Part shown: positions 1-7,041 of the stretch, in pieces | Layout of the letters: the number at the start of each line of letters is the position of its first letter | Position numbering within the stretch: the first letter of the stretch is position 1 | Assembly: GCA_026416895.1 (NCBI GenBank) | Contig: JAOAEH010000027.1 | Coordinates: 1-12,647, forward strand | Direction of reading: 5' to 3' | DNA length: 12,647 nucleotides | Origin: Elusimicrobiales bacterium | GTDB taxonomy: Bacteria; Elusimicrobiota; Elusimicrobia; Elusimicrobiales; UBA9959 | Notes under the pieces: generated by a model | Told to the model about the DNA's origin: nothing | Databases searched by the model: none | What the model saw: the letters and a program-made list of their open reading frames with translations, nothing else | Position numbers and translations under genes: made by a program

Positions 1-316
1 TGAAAATTCTTCTGTCCCACAAGAGGTTATAAAAATTCTTGAGAAAGAGGGTATAAAGATTTCAAATAATTTTCCGCGTCAAATAGACAGGCCTTTTGTG
101 GAATTAAATGATTTAATATTAACTATGACAAAAGAACAAAAAAGAAAATTAATTCTTCTTTTCCCGGAGTATGAGAATAAAGTATTCACTCTATCAGAAT
201 ATGCGAATTTAGGTGGCGATATATACGATCCTTATGGAAAAGATTTTTTATTTTATGAGATGATCTTTAAACAAATAAAAAGGTCGGTAGATGTGGTAAT
301 AGATAAGCTAGTATAA
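1..316 (+). CDS. Low-molecular-weight protein phosphatase (YwlE/Wzb-like), 5'-truncated
   Basis: The reading frame is open from base 2, so the gene begins before the window; about 104 C-terminal residues are present. The pattern matches the C-terminal two thirds of LMW protein-tyrosine/arginine phosphatases: a 'LILTMTKEQK' helix start, then 'KVFTLSEYA', then 'DIYDPYG', where the Asp of the DP pair is the family's general acid. The P-loop CX5R nucleophile motif lies upstream of the window and cannot be checked. The family dephosphorylates phosphotyrosine or phosphoarginine on cytosolic proteins. The gene sits 49 bp before glyA; in Bacillus and many other bacteria a ywlE-type gene lies in the sua5-ywlE-rpiB-glyA neighbourhood, which supports the call. 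A GTG at 98 could look like a start but is internal. Whether the substrate is pTyr or pArg cannot be told from this fragment. Confidence 0.87.
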   Translation, partial: ENSSVPQEVIKILEKEGIKISNNFPRQIDRPFVELNDLILTMTKEQKRKLILLFPEYENKVFTLSEYANLGGDIYDPYGKDFLFYEMIFKQIKRSVDVVIDKLV

Positions 317-356
317 AAAAAGAGCAAATAAACTTAAAATTTGTAAAATAAATATT

Positions 357-362
357 GGAGGG
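357..362 (+). promoter_or_regulatory. Ribosome binding site of glyA
   Basis: GGAGGG lies 3-4 nt before the ATG at 366. It fixes that start, since no other in-frame start has such a site. Spacing is slightly tight. Confidence 0.75.
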
Positions 363-365
363 ATT

Positions 366-1613
366 ATGTATTATGAAGAATTAAAAAAAGTTGATCCACA
401 AATCTATGAAGCAATTAGAGGGGAACTTTATAGACAAAAAGATAACTTGGAACTCATAGCATCGGAAAATTATGTATCAAAAGCTGTATTGGAAGCTTTG
501 GGAAGTATTTTAACTAATAAATATGCTGAAGGATATCCAAAAAAAAGATATTATGGTGGCTGTGAATGGGTTGATGTAGTGGAAAGTATTGCTATTGAAA
601 GAGCTAAAAAGCTTTTTGGTGCTGAACATGCTAATGTTCAACCTCATAGTGGTACCCAAGCTAATATAACTGCGTATCTTTCACTTATTGAGCCTGGTGA
701 TACTGTTATAGGTTTAAATCTTTCTCATGGAGGGCATCTCTCTCATGGGCATCCTTTAAATTTTTCTGGTAGATATTTTAAAATAGTTACGATAAATGTG
801 AACAAAGATACAGAGCTTATAGATTATGAAGAAATGGAAAAAACTATTGAAAAAGAGAGACCAAAATTAATAATGGCTGGGGCTTCTAATTACTCACGTA
901 AATGGGATTGGGAAAGAATAAAAAAAATGGCTGATGCTTGGAAATGCTATTTTGTTTGTGATATAGCACATTATGCAGGTCTTATTGCAGCAGGAATTTA
1001 TCCTTCACCTGTTCCATATGCTGATGTTGTAACTTCTACTACTCATAAAACATTAAGAGGACCTAGAGGTGGTCTTATTCTTTCTAAAAAAGTTTATGCA
1101 AAGTTAATAGATAGAACCAACTTTCCTGGCAACCAAGGTGGGCCATTGATGCATGTTATTGCTGCTAAAGCAGTTTGTTTTTATGAAGCTATGAAACCTG
1201 ATTTTGTGGAATATCAGAAACAGGTTGTAAAAAATGCACAAAGGCTTGCAAAAGAACTTGAACTTAAAGGATATAGAATAGTTTCAGGAGGTACGGATTG
1301 CCATCTTTTTTCTGTTGATCTTAGAAGTAAAAATATCACTGGAAAAGATGCAGAAGTAATATTAGATAAAGCTGGTATTACTGTAAATAAAAATACAATT
1401 CCTTATGATCCACAACCTCCACTTATAACTAGTGGAATTAGAATAGGAACACCAGCTGTAACTACAAGAGGAATGAAAGAAAAAGAAATGGAAGAGATTG
1501 CTCAGTATATAGATGATGCTATAATTCATAGGGATGATGAAGGATATTTAAAATCTATTAAAGAAAAGGTAAAAGGTTTAACTAAACGTTTTCCGCTTTA
1601 TATAGATTTTTAG
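366..1613 (+). CDS. glyA: Serine hydroxymethyltransferase
   Basis: A 415-residue PLP enzyme, close to the 417 residues of the E. coli protein. It interconverts serine plus tetrahydrofolate with glycine plus methylene-tetrahydrofolate in the cytosol and is the main one-carbon source. Family landmarks in order: 'LIASENYVS' (about 30-38), 'NKYAEGYPKKRYYGG' (51-65), the His-rich 'HGGHLSHG' (121-128), 'CDIAHYAGL' with the PLP-ring Asp at 199, 'STTHKTLRGPRGG' with the Schiff-base lysine at 228, 'FPGNQGGP' (253-260) and 'SGIRIGTPA' with Arg359. All catalytic positions appear intact. A mild oddity is 'AGASNYSRKWDW' (171-182), where most family members have Ala-Tyr-Pro-Arg followed by an Ile/Asp/Phe-type stretch. 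It is preceded by a good Shine-Dalgarno and by a phosphatase gene often found in the same neighbourhood. I am very confident in the function. Confidence 0.98.
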   Translation: MYYEELKKVDPQIYEAIRGELYRQKDNLELIASENYVSKAVLEALGSILTNKYAEGYPKKRYYGGCEWVDVVESIAIERAKKLFGAEHANVQPHSGTQANITAYLSLIEPGDTVIGLNLSHGGHLSHGHPLNFSGRYFKIVTINVNKDTELIDYEEMEKTIEKERPKLIMAGASNYSRKWDWERIKKMADAWKCYFVCDIAHYAGLIAAGIYPSPVPYADVVTSTTHKTLRGPRGGLILSKKVYAKLIDRTNFPGNQGGPLMHVIAAKAVCFYEAMKPDFVEYQKQVVKNAQRLAKELELKGYRIVSGGTDCHLFSVDLRSKNITGKDAEVILDKAGITVNKNTIPYDPQPPLITSGIRIGTPAVTTRGMKEKEMEEIAQYIDDAIIHRDDEGYLKSIKEKVKGLTKRFPLYIDF

Positions 1614-1614
1614 C

Positions 1615-1620
1615 TAAAAT
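1615..1620 (+). promoter_or_regulatory. Possible -10 element for the kinase gene (leaderless start)
   Basis: TAAAAT ends exactly 6 nt before the ATG at 1627, which has no Shine-Dalgarno. A transcript initiated about 7 nt after the hexamer would begin at the start codon. No convincing -35 hexamer is seen 16-18 nt upstream, so this is weak alone. It gains weight from the same spacing at 3479-3484 and 10723-10728. Confidence 0.35.
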
Positions 1621-1626
1621 ATAAAT

Positions 1627-2793
1627 ATGTCCTCGAAAGTTTTGATAGTAGATGATGATGCTCATTTAAGAGAGACTCTTAGGGATTTGCTTGAGATGGA
1701 AGGATATGAGGTGTTTGAAGCAGCAAGTGGTTCAGAAGCAATGAGTTTGGTTGCTTCTGATTTTTACCATATAATATTGATGGATTTCAATTTAACTGAT
1801 AAGACAGGGATAGAAGTTATAAAGGATATCAGAAAGTTAAATAAAGATAGTCAGATACTTATGATGACAGCTCATGCATCTTTGGATACTGCTGTAAAGG
1901 CTATACAGGAATCTGTTTATGATTTTTTAATTAAACCAGTAGATTTTAATTATTTGAAAAATGCTATTAAAAGAGCTGAGGAAAAACTTAGGTTAGAACA
2001 AGAAAATGAAAGACTATTAAATGTACTTAAAGAACAAAATAAAGAGTTAGATAGGCTTAATAATATGAAATCTAAATTTCTTTCAATGGCAAGTCATGAT
2101 TTGTCAAATGCATTAATGACTCTTCAAATAAGTTTCGAAATGCTTGCTTCTTCAATTAAATCTCCTACAGACGATCAAAAGAAAAAAATGGATTTTATAA
2201 ATACTTCTATTCAACAAATATCTAGATTGGTTGGAGATTTGGTTGATTGGGCATCTATAGAACAAGGTAAGTTTAGACTTGAAAAAAATTATTTTGAAAT
2301 GGATAAATTGATAGATGAACTTATAGTTGGACCTCGTGCAAGAGCTTCTCAGAAAAATATTGAGATTGTTACCGATATAATAAAAGATGGGCTTAGAATG
2401 GTTCTTGCAGATAAAAGGAGAATAAGCCAAGTTATACTTAATTTGTTAGAAAATGCTATAAGACACACTCCACGTGGTGGGAAAATTACAATAAGGGTTA
2501 TGAAATCATCAGATGAAGACAGTGTTTGTGTTAGCGTTATAGATACTGGGGAAGGGATTCCACCTCAGGTTTTACAAAACCTCTTTCAGAGTTTTTATCA
2601 GCCACCGGGTTCTAAATCTGGACATGGAAGACTTGGACTTGGACTTTCCATATCAAAAGAGATTGTTCAGTCTCATGGTGGTAAAATATGGGTTGAATCG
2701 GAGGGGGTTGGTAAAGGTGCTACATTTAGTTTTACTATACCTTTCGCAAAAGAATTAACACAATCTAATGAATCAACTTCCATACTGAAATAG
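1627..2793 (+). CDS. Soluble REC-histidine kinase (receiver + HisKA + HATPase_c)
   Basis: The 388-residue protein has no membrane segment. Residues 4-118 form a receiver domain: acidic pocket Asp9-Asp11, phospho-acceptor Asp53, Thr81 and Lys103. A coiled coil (about 113-148) leads into the HisKA helix with phospho-accepting His156 in 'ASHDLSN'. The ATPase domain shows the N box 'NLLENAIRHTP' (271-281), G1 'DTGEGI' (305-310) and G2 'GRLGLGLS' (333-340). The H box lacks the usual Arg and Pro (HDLSNAL rather than HDLRxPL), but the ATP-binding residues look complete. A receiver at the N-terminus without a sensor means an input kinase elsewhere probably phosphorylates Asp53. The start is firm because the receiver begins at once. 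It is followed 9 bp later by a response regulator, so a cognate pair is likely. The signal sensed is unknown. Confidence 0.93.
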   Translation: MSSKVLIVDDDAHLRETLRDLLEMEGYEVFEAASGSEAMSLVASDFYHIILMDFNLTDKTGIEVIKDIRKLNKDSQILMMTAHASLDTAVKAIQESVYDFLIKPVDFNYLKNAIKRAEEKLRLEQENERLLNVLKEQNKELDRLNNMKSKFLSMASHDLSNALMTLQISFEMLASSIKSPTDDQKKKMDFINTSIQQISRLVGDLVDWASIEQGKFRLEKNYFEMDKLIDELIVGPRARASQKNIEIVTDIIKDGLRMVLADKRRISQVILNLLENAIRHTPRGGKITIRVMKSSDEDSVCVSVIDTGEGIPPQVLQNLFQSFYQPPGSKSGHGRLGLGLSISKEIVQSHGGKIWVESEGVGKGATFSFTIPFAKELTQSNESTSILK

Positions 2794-2797
2794 GAGG
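2792..2797 (+). promoter_or_regulatory. Ribosome binding site of the response regulator
   Basis: AGGAGG overlaps the kinase stop codon (2791-2793) and lies 5 nt before the ATG at 2803. This arrangement suggests translational coupling of kinase and regulator. Confidence 0.8.
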
Positions 2798-2802
2798 AAA
2801 TT

Positions 2803-3453
2803 ATGCCTAAGACAGTTACTGTTTTGATTGCTGATGATCAGACACTTTTTAGAGAGGGTTTAAAGGATTTATTGGAGGATGAAAAGGGTATAAAAGTAGT
2901 TGGTGAAGCTAAAACAGGTTCCGAGGTTATAGAAATGGTAAAAAGACTAAAACCTGATGTTGTGTTGATGGATATAAAAATTCCGGAGATAGATGGAATT
3001 TCTGCTACCAAGATTATAAGAGAAAAATTTCCTGAGACAAACGTTATTATACTTTCAAGCTATGAAGATGAAGCTCATATAACTGAAGCAATTCAGGCTG
3101 GTGCAAATGGTTATCTTTCTAAAATGCTTCCAGCAAGTGAGCTTGTAAACGCTTTAAAGACGTTTACTAGTGAATCAGTTATGATACCTCAGCCTATTAT
3201 GAATAAACTTATAAGTGGGCTTAGGCAAGGACTTAATAAGGATTGTCCTGAAGCTTTAACTCCGACAGAGATGAAAGTTATGTCACTTTTAGGAAAAGGT
3301 AAATCAAATAAAGAAATAGCACATGAACTAAAATGTAGTGTAAAAACAATAAAAAATCATCTCAATAGTATATTCAATAAGCTTGGTGTAACAAATAGAA
3401 CTGAGGCTGTAGTTAAAGCAATAGAAAAGGGACTTATATCACCAGATAGTTAA
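2803..3453 (+). CDS. NarL/FixJ-family response regulator
   Basis: A 216-residue DNA-binding response regulator. The receiver domain (about 5-122) has Asp11-Asp12, phospho-acceptor Asp57 in 'VLMDIKIP', Ser85 and Lys107. The C-terminal LuxR-type helix-turn-helix (about 150-208) carries 'LTPTEMKVMSLLGKGKSNKE' followed by the recognition helix 'CSVKTIKNHLNSIFNKLGV'. All phosphorylation residues are present, so it should act by phospho-dependent dimerisation and DNA binding. The likely kinase is the REC-HK immediately upstream. NarL-type regulators more often pair with HisKA_3 kinases (NarX/DesK type), so pairing with a HisKA kinase is less usual. The stop codon is 2 bp before the -35 hexamer of the pilin promoter, making that operon a plausible target; this is inference from position only. 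Confidence 0.94.
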   Translation: MPKTVTVLIADDQTLFREGLKDLLEDEKGIKVVGEAKTGSEVIEMVKRLKPDVVLMDIKIPEIDGISATKIIREKFPETNVIILSSYEDEAHITEAIQAGANGYLSKMLPASELVNALKTFTSESVMIPQPIMNKLISGLRQGLNKDCPEALTPTEMKVMSLLGKGKSNKEIAHELKCSVKTIKNHLNSIFNKLGVTNRTEAVVKAIEKGLISPDS

Positions 3454-3455
3454 TA

Positions 3456-3484
3456 TTGAAAAATCCTAAAAGTAGTGCTATAAA
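3456..3484 (+). promoter_or_regulatory. Sigma70-type promoter with extended -10, driving the pilin operon
   Basis: TTGAAA at 3456-3461 (5 of 6 to TTGACA), a 17-nt spacer, and TATAAA at 3479-3484 preceded by TG at 3476-3477 (extended -10). The ATG of the pilin gene is at 3491, 7 nt after the -10, so the predicted transcript is leaderless. A second reading of the -10, TAAAAT at 3481-3486, would shift initiation by about 2 nt. It is the best promoter match I see in the window. Confidence 0.72.
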
Positions 3485-3490
3485 ATAATT

Positions 3491-3664
3491 ATGAGGAAAA
3501 AGTTTATTTATTATAAAAAAGGTCAAACTACTGTTGAATACCTTCTACTTTTGGCAACACTTGTTGGTGGTATTTTGATATTTTTTGTTTTATTTTATAA
3601 AAAAATAATAGGAATATTTTTTACAATTGTTGGTTTGATACTTGGTGCCGGAACTCCAAAATAG
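3491..3664 (+). CDS. Flp-like (class III / type IVb) pilin
   Basis: A 57-residue gene easily missed because of its size. The protein begins with a basic leader 'MRKKFIYYKKG' followed by 'QTTVEYLLLLATLVGG'. Gly11 is the expected -1 residue for prepilin peptidase, Glu16 and Tyr17 fall at +5 and +6 as in Flp pilins, and a hydrophobic helix follows directly. Residues about 18-36 are the first hydrophobic stretch; a second (about 39-53) follows a Lys-Lys. The mature product would be about 46 residues, normal for Flp pilins. It would be inserted in the inner membrane and could polymerise into a thin pilus, or serve as a minor subunit. There is no Shine-Dalgarno; the promoter predicts a leaderless mRNA. 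The next gene starts 4 bp later. No Tad ATPase or prepilin peptidase is visible here, so filament formation is not shown. Confidence 0.82.
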   Translation: MRKKFIYYKKGQTTVEYLLLLATLVGGILIFFVLFYKKIIGIFFTIVGLILGAGTPK

Positions 3665-3668
3665 TATT

Positions 3669-4799
3669 ATGAATATTAAAACTAGGAAAGCTCAGCTTCT
3701 ACTTCCGTCTGTTTTGGTAATTCCTTCTCTTATTATTTTTATATATCTTTTATATGAAACTACTAAAATATCCAGAGAAAAGATAAGAACTCAGTTTGCT
3801 TTAGATTCTGCTGCTTTTGTTCAAATGCAGGATTATACTAATTTTTTAAACAGAACTGCTTATGTTAATGGAGCTTTTCCATATAGAATATTTAAGGAGG
3901 AATGGGACTGTAGGACACAATCTGATTATCTGCAAAGAACAGATGATAGAGGTATGGTATGTCCTTATACAATGTTTTGGGAAGCAGGGGTTTTTCCTAG
4001 TTGGATTAATGATTCGTTAGGGCAACCTCCTTCATCATCACATTTTGATAATGCAGATAAATGGGAAATCCAGTATAATCAACAACCAACAGAGTTAGTA
4101 GAAAATCCTCGTCCACAAAATCTTAATTCTCCTAACCCAAGTTTTTCTGATGAGCTTATTTTTATAAATCCTAAACAGGCTCAACGTATTTATATATTTT
4201 GGGATAAATCTTTAAACTATTATAGATTTTATGCTCAAGTGTATTTAACTCTTGGAACTATTGAAGAATCACAATTTGCGGTATTTCAGAGATTAACTGA
4301 AAAGATGAATTTTTTTAGGAAATCATTTTATTTAAATGCCGCAACTCAAAAGTGTCTTAATTATCCAGAAACATGTGGTGATGAAGCATTACAAGGTTCT
4401 GGTTTAAGGAAGTGGCAGAGGAATACAGATATTAAATTCCATTACGTAAAGAGAATGAAATGGTGGGCGAAATATTACGTTGGTGGTCTTCCTCCTTATG
4501 AAATAGCAAAAACTGATCCACCTGTAGAGTTTCCTGATCCGGGGTTATTTCAATTGACTACTGTTGAACCTTCACTTTTGAGACAAATTGGTTTAGGGTA
4601 TGATTTGTATCATCCTGTTGAAACGGGAAATAATTATTTTAATGTGAATTTTATAGGTAAGGGATGGAGAGAGTGTGCTGATGAAAGATATCCCTGTGTC
4701 CATGCAAAAATTACAACGCAATGCCCTGATCTTTATAATATGAATAATTGTGTTTGGCCTAATCCAACACCAAAATATCAAACAAGACTTTATCCTTAG
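3669..4799 (+). CDS. TadG-like exported protein with eight cysteines
   Basis: I chose ATG 3669 (376 residues) because an earlier in-frame TTG (3642) lies inside the pilin gene. The N-terminus resembles the TadE/TadG membrane anchor: a short basic leader 'MNIKTRKAQ', a hydrophobic helix (about 9-29), then 'TQFALDSAAFVQ' (41-52), similar to the 'DAAALA' segment after the TadG helix. The remaining ~320 residues should lie outside the inner membrane. They contain Cys81, 98, 229, 236, 336, 343, 352 and 361, an even number suited to disulfides, plus many Trp and Tyr residues. I do not recognise a domain in this part. It has no Glu at +5, so cleavage by prepilin peptidase is doubtful. Position 4 bp after a pilin and 4 bp before a TadE-like gene supports a pilus or surface assembly role; the precise function is unknown. 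Confidence 0.75.
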   Translation: MNIKTRKAQLLLPSVLVIPSLIIFIYLLYETTKISREKIRTQFALDSAAFVQMQDYTNFLNRTAYVNGAFPYRIFKEEWDCRTQSDYLQRTDDRGMVCPYTMFWEAGVFPSWINDSLGQPPSSSHFDNADKWEIQYNQQPTELVENPRPQNLNSPNPSFSDELIFINPKQAQRIYIFWDKSLNYYRFYAQVYLTLGTIEESQFAVFQRLTEKMNFFRKSFYLNAATQKCLNYPETCGDEALQGSGLRKWQRNTDIKFHYVKRMKWWAKYYVGGLPPYEIAKTDPPVEFPDPGLFQLTTVEPSLLRQIGLGYDLYHPVETGNNYFNVNFIGKGWRECADERYPCVHAKITTQCPDLYNMNNCVWPNPTPKYQTRLYP

Positions 4800-4803
4800 T
4801 TTT

Positions 4804-5367
4804 ATGAAATTAAATATTAAAAATATGATTAGATTGAGAGTTTCACAAGCAATGACAGAAGTTGTTTTATTATTTCCTGTTTTTATGATTGTTATGTTTT
4901 TTATTGCAAAAATTTTTGCTTTGTTAGTATTAATCCAAAAAATGGAAATTGCAGCTTATTATGCTGCAAGGAGATGGCAGCTTGAGTCTCATTTAAATGT
5001 TAAGTATTACAACTGGGATGAAACATATTTAAAAAATAGTATTAAAGAAAAAGTAGCTGAATATATTGGGTTTAATAAAAATTCTGTAAAAAGGTTTTTA
5101 AATCTTAAAGATAATGGTCTTGAGCTTGAAATAACAAGAACTCAGGTGTGGAATGTAGTTACTATAAGAGTTTACACAAACCCTGCAGGAATAAAGCTAC
5201 TATGTAAATATCCTAAAACTGCTGTATGTGTTGATAGATTTTATAATCAGTACTGTTTTGCAGGTTATGATTATATATGTTCAACAGGTAAAGCTCTTGA
5301 AGTTGTAAAATATGTTCCAAACAGAGACAGACCAATAGCTTTTGTTTTACCTGGACTTCAGAAGTAA
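4804..5367 (+). CDS. TadE-like minor pilin / pseudopilin
   Basis: ATG 4804 (187 residues) follows the previous stop by 4 bp; an in-frame ATG at 4825 is an alternative. There is no Shine-Dalgarno, so translation is probably coupled. The leader ends at Ser14, followed by 'QAMTEVVLLFPVFMIVMFF': Glu19 sits at +5, as in TadE/TadF prepilins, and a transmembrane helix runs to about residue 44. After it, 'MEIAAYYAARRWQ' corresponds to the TadE 'AAREGAR' segment. The outer domain has four cysteines (134, 142, 151, 159), again an even number. TadE-type proteins are pseudopilins needed for Flp pilus assembly in other bacteria. I infer a similar envelope role here; partner specificity and the need for processing are unproven. 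Confidence 0.8.
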   Translation: MKLNIKNMIRLRVSQAMTEVVLLFPVFMIVMFFIAKIFALLVLIQKMEIAAYYAARRWQLESHLNVKYYNWDETYLKNSIKEKVAEYIGFNKNSVKRFLNLKDNGLELEITRTQVWNVVTIRVYTNPAGIKLLCKYPKTAVCVDRFYNQYCFAGYDYICSTGKALEVVKYVPNRDRPIAFVLPGLQK

Positions 5368-5378
5368 TAATATATTAT

Positions 5379-7013
5379 ATGTGGTGGTTTAGATTAAAAC
5401 TTTTTTTAAAGAAAAATTTAATATTAATTATTGTAGTTTTCCTTTCGTTTATATCTTTTGTTCTTCCTGCTATATATTTATCTAATCTTGAGCCAAGTAC
5501 AAGGAAATATATAATAGGGATAAATATGGCTTCAATGCCGTGGATGGTTATACAAACCTTAATTTTTGTTGGGCTTTTGTATTTGCTTCATTATGGAGGA
5601 GGTTTTTCTAGGTTTAGAAAGACGCGAATTAAATCTGAAAATGTTAATGTAAGGTTTTCAGATATAATTGGTCTTGAGCAAGCTAAAAAAGAAGCATGGG
5701 AAGTTGTTCAGCTTATAAAGGATAGAAAAAAAGTTAAAAGTATAGGAGGAAAAATTATAAAGGGGGTGTTACTTATTGGACCTCCTGGATGTGGTAAGAC
5801 TATGCTTGCAAAAGCTATTGCAACTGAAGCAGATGTTCCTTTTTTATCTGTTGCGGGGTCAGAGTTTGTGGAGATTTTTGTTGGAGTTGGTGCAGCTAGG
5901 GTTAGAAAATTGTTTTCTCAAGCAAGATATATGGCCCATGCTTATGGAGCATGTATTGTTTTTATAGATGAGCTTGAGGTTATAGGTAGAAAAAGGATAC
6001 TTTATGATGCATTTGGTGGTGGTGCTGAAACTAATTCAACTCAAAATCAGCTTTTAGTAGAAATGGATGGATTGAGTGATGATGATGCTAATGTAGTAGT
6101 TTTTGGGGCTACTAATGCTTTGGAAGAGATTCTTGATGAAGCATTACTTAGACCTGGTAGGTTTGATAGAAAAATATTTGTTGGAAAACCGAATTTATAT
6201 GAACGTGAAAAATTATTTGAGTATTATTTAAACAAAATAAAATATGATAAAACAATTGATATATCTCGACTTGCTAGAAAAACTGTTTATAAAACTCCTG
6301 CAGAAATTGAAAATATAGTAAAAGAGGCAGCATTGATTGCTGCAAGAAATGATAGAGCAGTTGTTACTTATCTAGATATTACTCAAGCTATTGAAAGAAT
6401 TGAACTTGGATTTGCTCATAGAATTGTTATGACTCAGAGAGAAAGAGAGATAACAGCATATCATGAGGTTGGACATCTTGTTGTATTGTATTTAACACAT
6501 CCGACTCGCGATGTTTTTAAAGTTTCTATTTTAAATAGAGGAGGTGTACTTGGAGTAGTACATTCTATGCCTAAAGATGAGTTTTATCTCCAAGATAAGG
6601 AGTCATTACTTGCAAGTATAAGGGTTTCAGTTAGTGGTTATATGGCAGAGATGATTAAATTTTCTTCTAGTTCTGATGGTGTTGTCTCAGATCTTGCTGA
6701 AGCTACAAAAATAGCTCACGCTATGGTATGGAAGCTTGGGATGGGAAGCGGGGGATATTTGTGTAGTTTTTCTTCTATACCAGAAAAAGAGATTTCTGAT
6801 GAACTTGTTAACAGACTTAATTATGAGATGTGTAAAATAATTGAAAATGAAAAAGAAAAAGCTGAAAAAGTTTTAAGAGATAATTGGAATATTGTAGAAG
6901 AATTTGTTAAGCTTTTGCTTGAAAAAGATGAGCTTGAATATGATGAGATAGTTGAGGTTTTTAGGAGAAATGGAATTTATAAAACTCCTTTAGTTTCAAA
7001 TAATGGAGTTTAA
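5379..7013 (+). CDS. FtsH-like membrane AAA+ zinc metalloprotease with minimal periplasmic loop
   Basis: A 544-residue protein. Two hydrophobic helices (about 13-34 and 54-71) are separated by only ~19 residues, then GGG (73-75). The AAA+ domain has Walker A 'GPPGCGKT' (134-141), the pore loop 'FVG' (167-169), Walker B 'FIDE' (195-198), sensor 'GATN' (243-246) and arginine fingers in 'LRPGRFDR' (257-264). The M41 peptidase has 'HEVGH' (362-366) with catalytic Glu363 and the third zinc ligand Asp438 in 'SDLAEAT'. It should therefore unfold and degrade membrane or cytosolic proteins using ATP. Housekeeping FtsH is usually 600-650 residues with a ~70-80-residue periplasmic domain, HEAGH, and 'GRAAEE' where this has 'GYMAEM' (420-425). 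The divergence, and its place between a TadE-like and a secreted-protein gene, suggest a specialised paralogue. Start ATG 5379 has no Shine-Dalgarno. Confidence 0.9.
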   Translation: MWWFRLKLFLKKNLILIIVVFLSFISFVLPAIYLSNLEPSTRKYIIGINMASMPWMVIQTLIFVGLLYLLHYGGGFSRFRKTRIKSENVNVRFSDIIGLEQAKKEAWEVVQLIKDRKKVKSIGGKIIKGVLLIGPPGCGKTMLAKAIATEADVPFLSVAGSEFVEIFVGVGAARVRKLFSQARYMAHAYGACIVFIDELEVIGRKRILYDAFGGGAETNSTQNQLLVEMDGLSDDDANVVVFGATNALEEILDEALLRPGRFDRKIFVGKPNLYEREKLFEYYLNKIKYDKTIDISRLARKTVYKTPAEIENIVKEAALIAARNDRAVVTYLDITQAIERIELGFAHRIVMTQREREITAYHEVGHLVVLYLTHPTRDVFKVSILNRGGVLGVVHSMPKDEFYLQDKESLLASIRVSVSGYMAEMIKFSSSSDGVVSDLAEATKIAHAMVWKLGMGSGGYLCSFSSIPEKEISDELVNRLNYEMCKIIENEKEKAEKVLRDNWNIVEEFVKLLLEKDELEYDEIVEVFRRNGIYKTPLVSNNGV

Positions 7014-7030
7014 TTTTATATAATCAAATT

Positions 7031-7037
7031 AGGAGGT
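7031..7037 (+). promoter_or_regulatory. Strong ribosome binding site of the DUF4139 gene
   Basis: AGGAGGT lies 4 nt before the ATG at 7042, an almost perfect anti-Shine-Dalgarno match. It contrasts with the absence of such a site for most other genes of this operon. Confidence 0.8.
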
Positions 7038-7041
7038 AATA

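Noticed and set aside
342..349. Possible extended -10 (TG followed by TAAAAT) before glyA
   Set aside because: No plausible -35 at the right distance, and the gap to the upstream phosphatase is small enough for co-transcription.
2152..2430. 92-codon antisense open frame inside the kinase gene
   Set aside because: It lies opposite the conserved HisKA/HATPase coding region, gives a protein without recognisable features, and has no ribosome site.
4593..4781. 62-codon antisense frame at the end of the TadG-like gene
   Set aside because: No start signal or protein features; it is a shadow of the cysteine-rich C-terminus.
5367..5378. 12-bp perfect AT palindrome just before the protease start
   Set aside because: Only A and T, of a kind expected often by chance here; no GC stem or T tract for a terminator, and no matching copy elsewhere.
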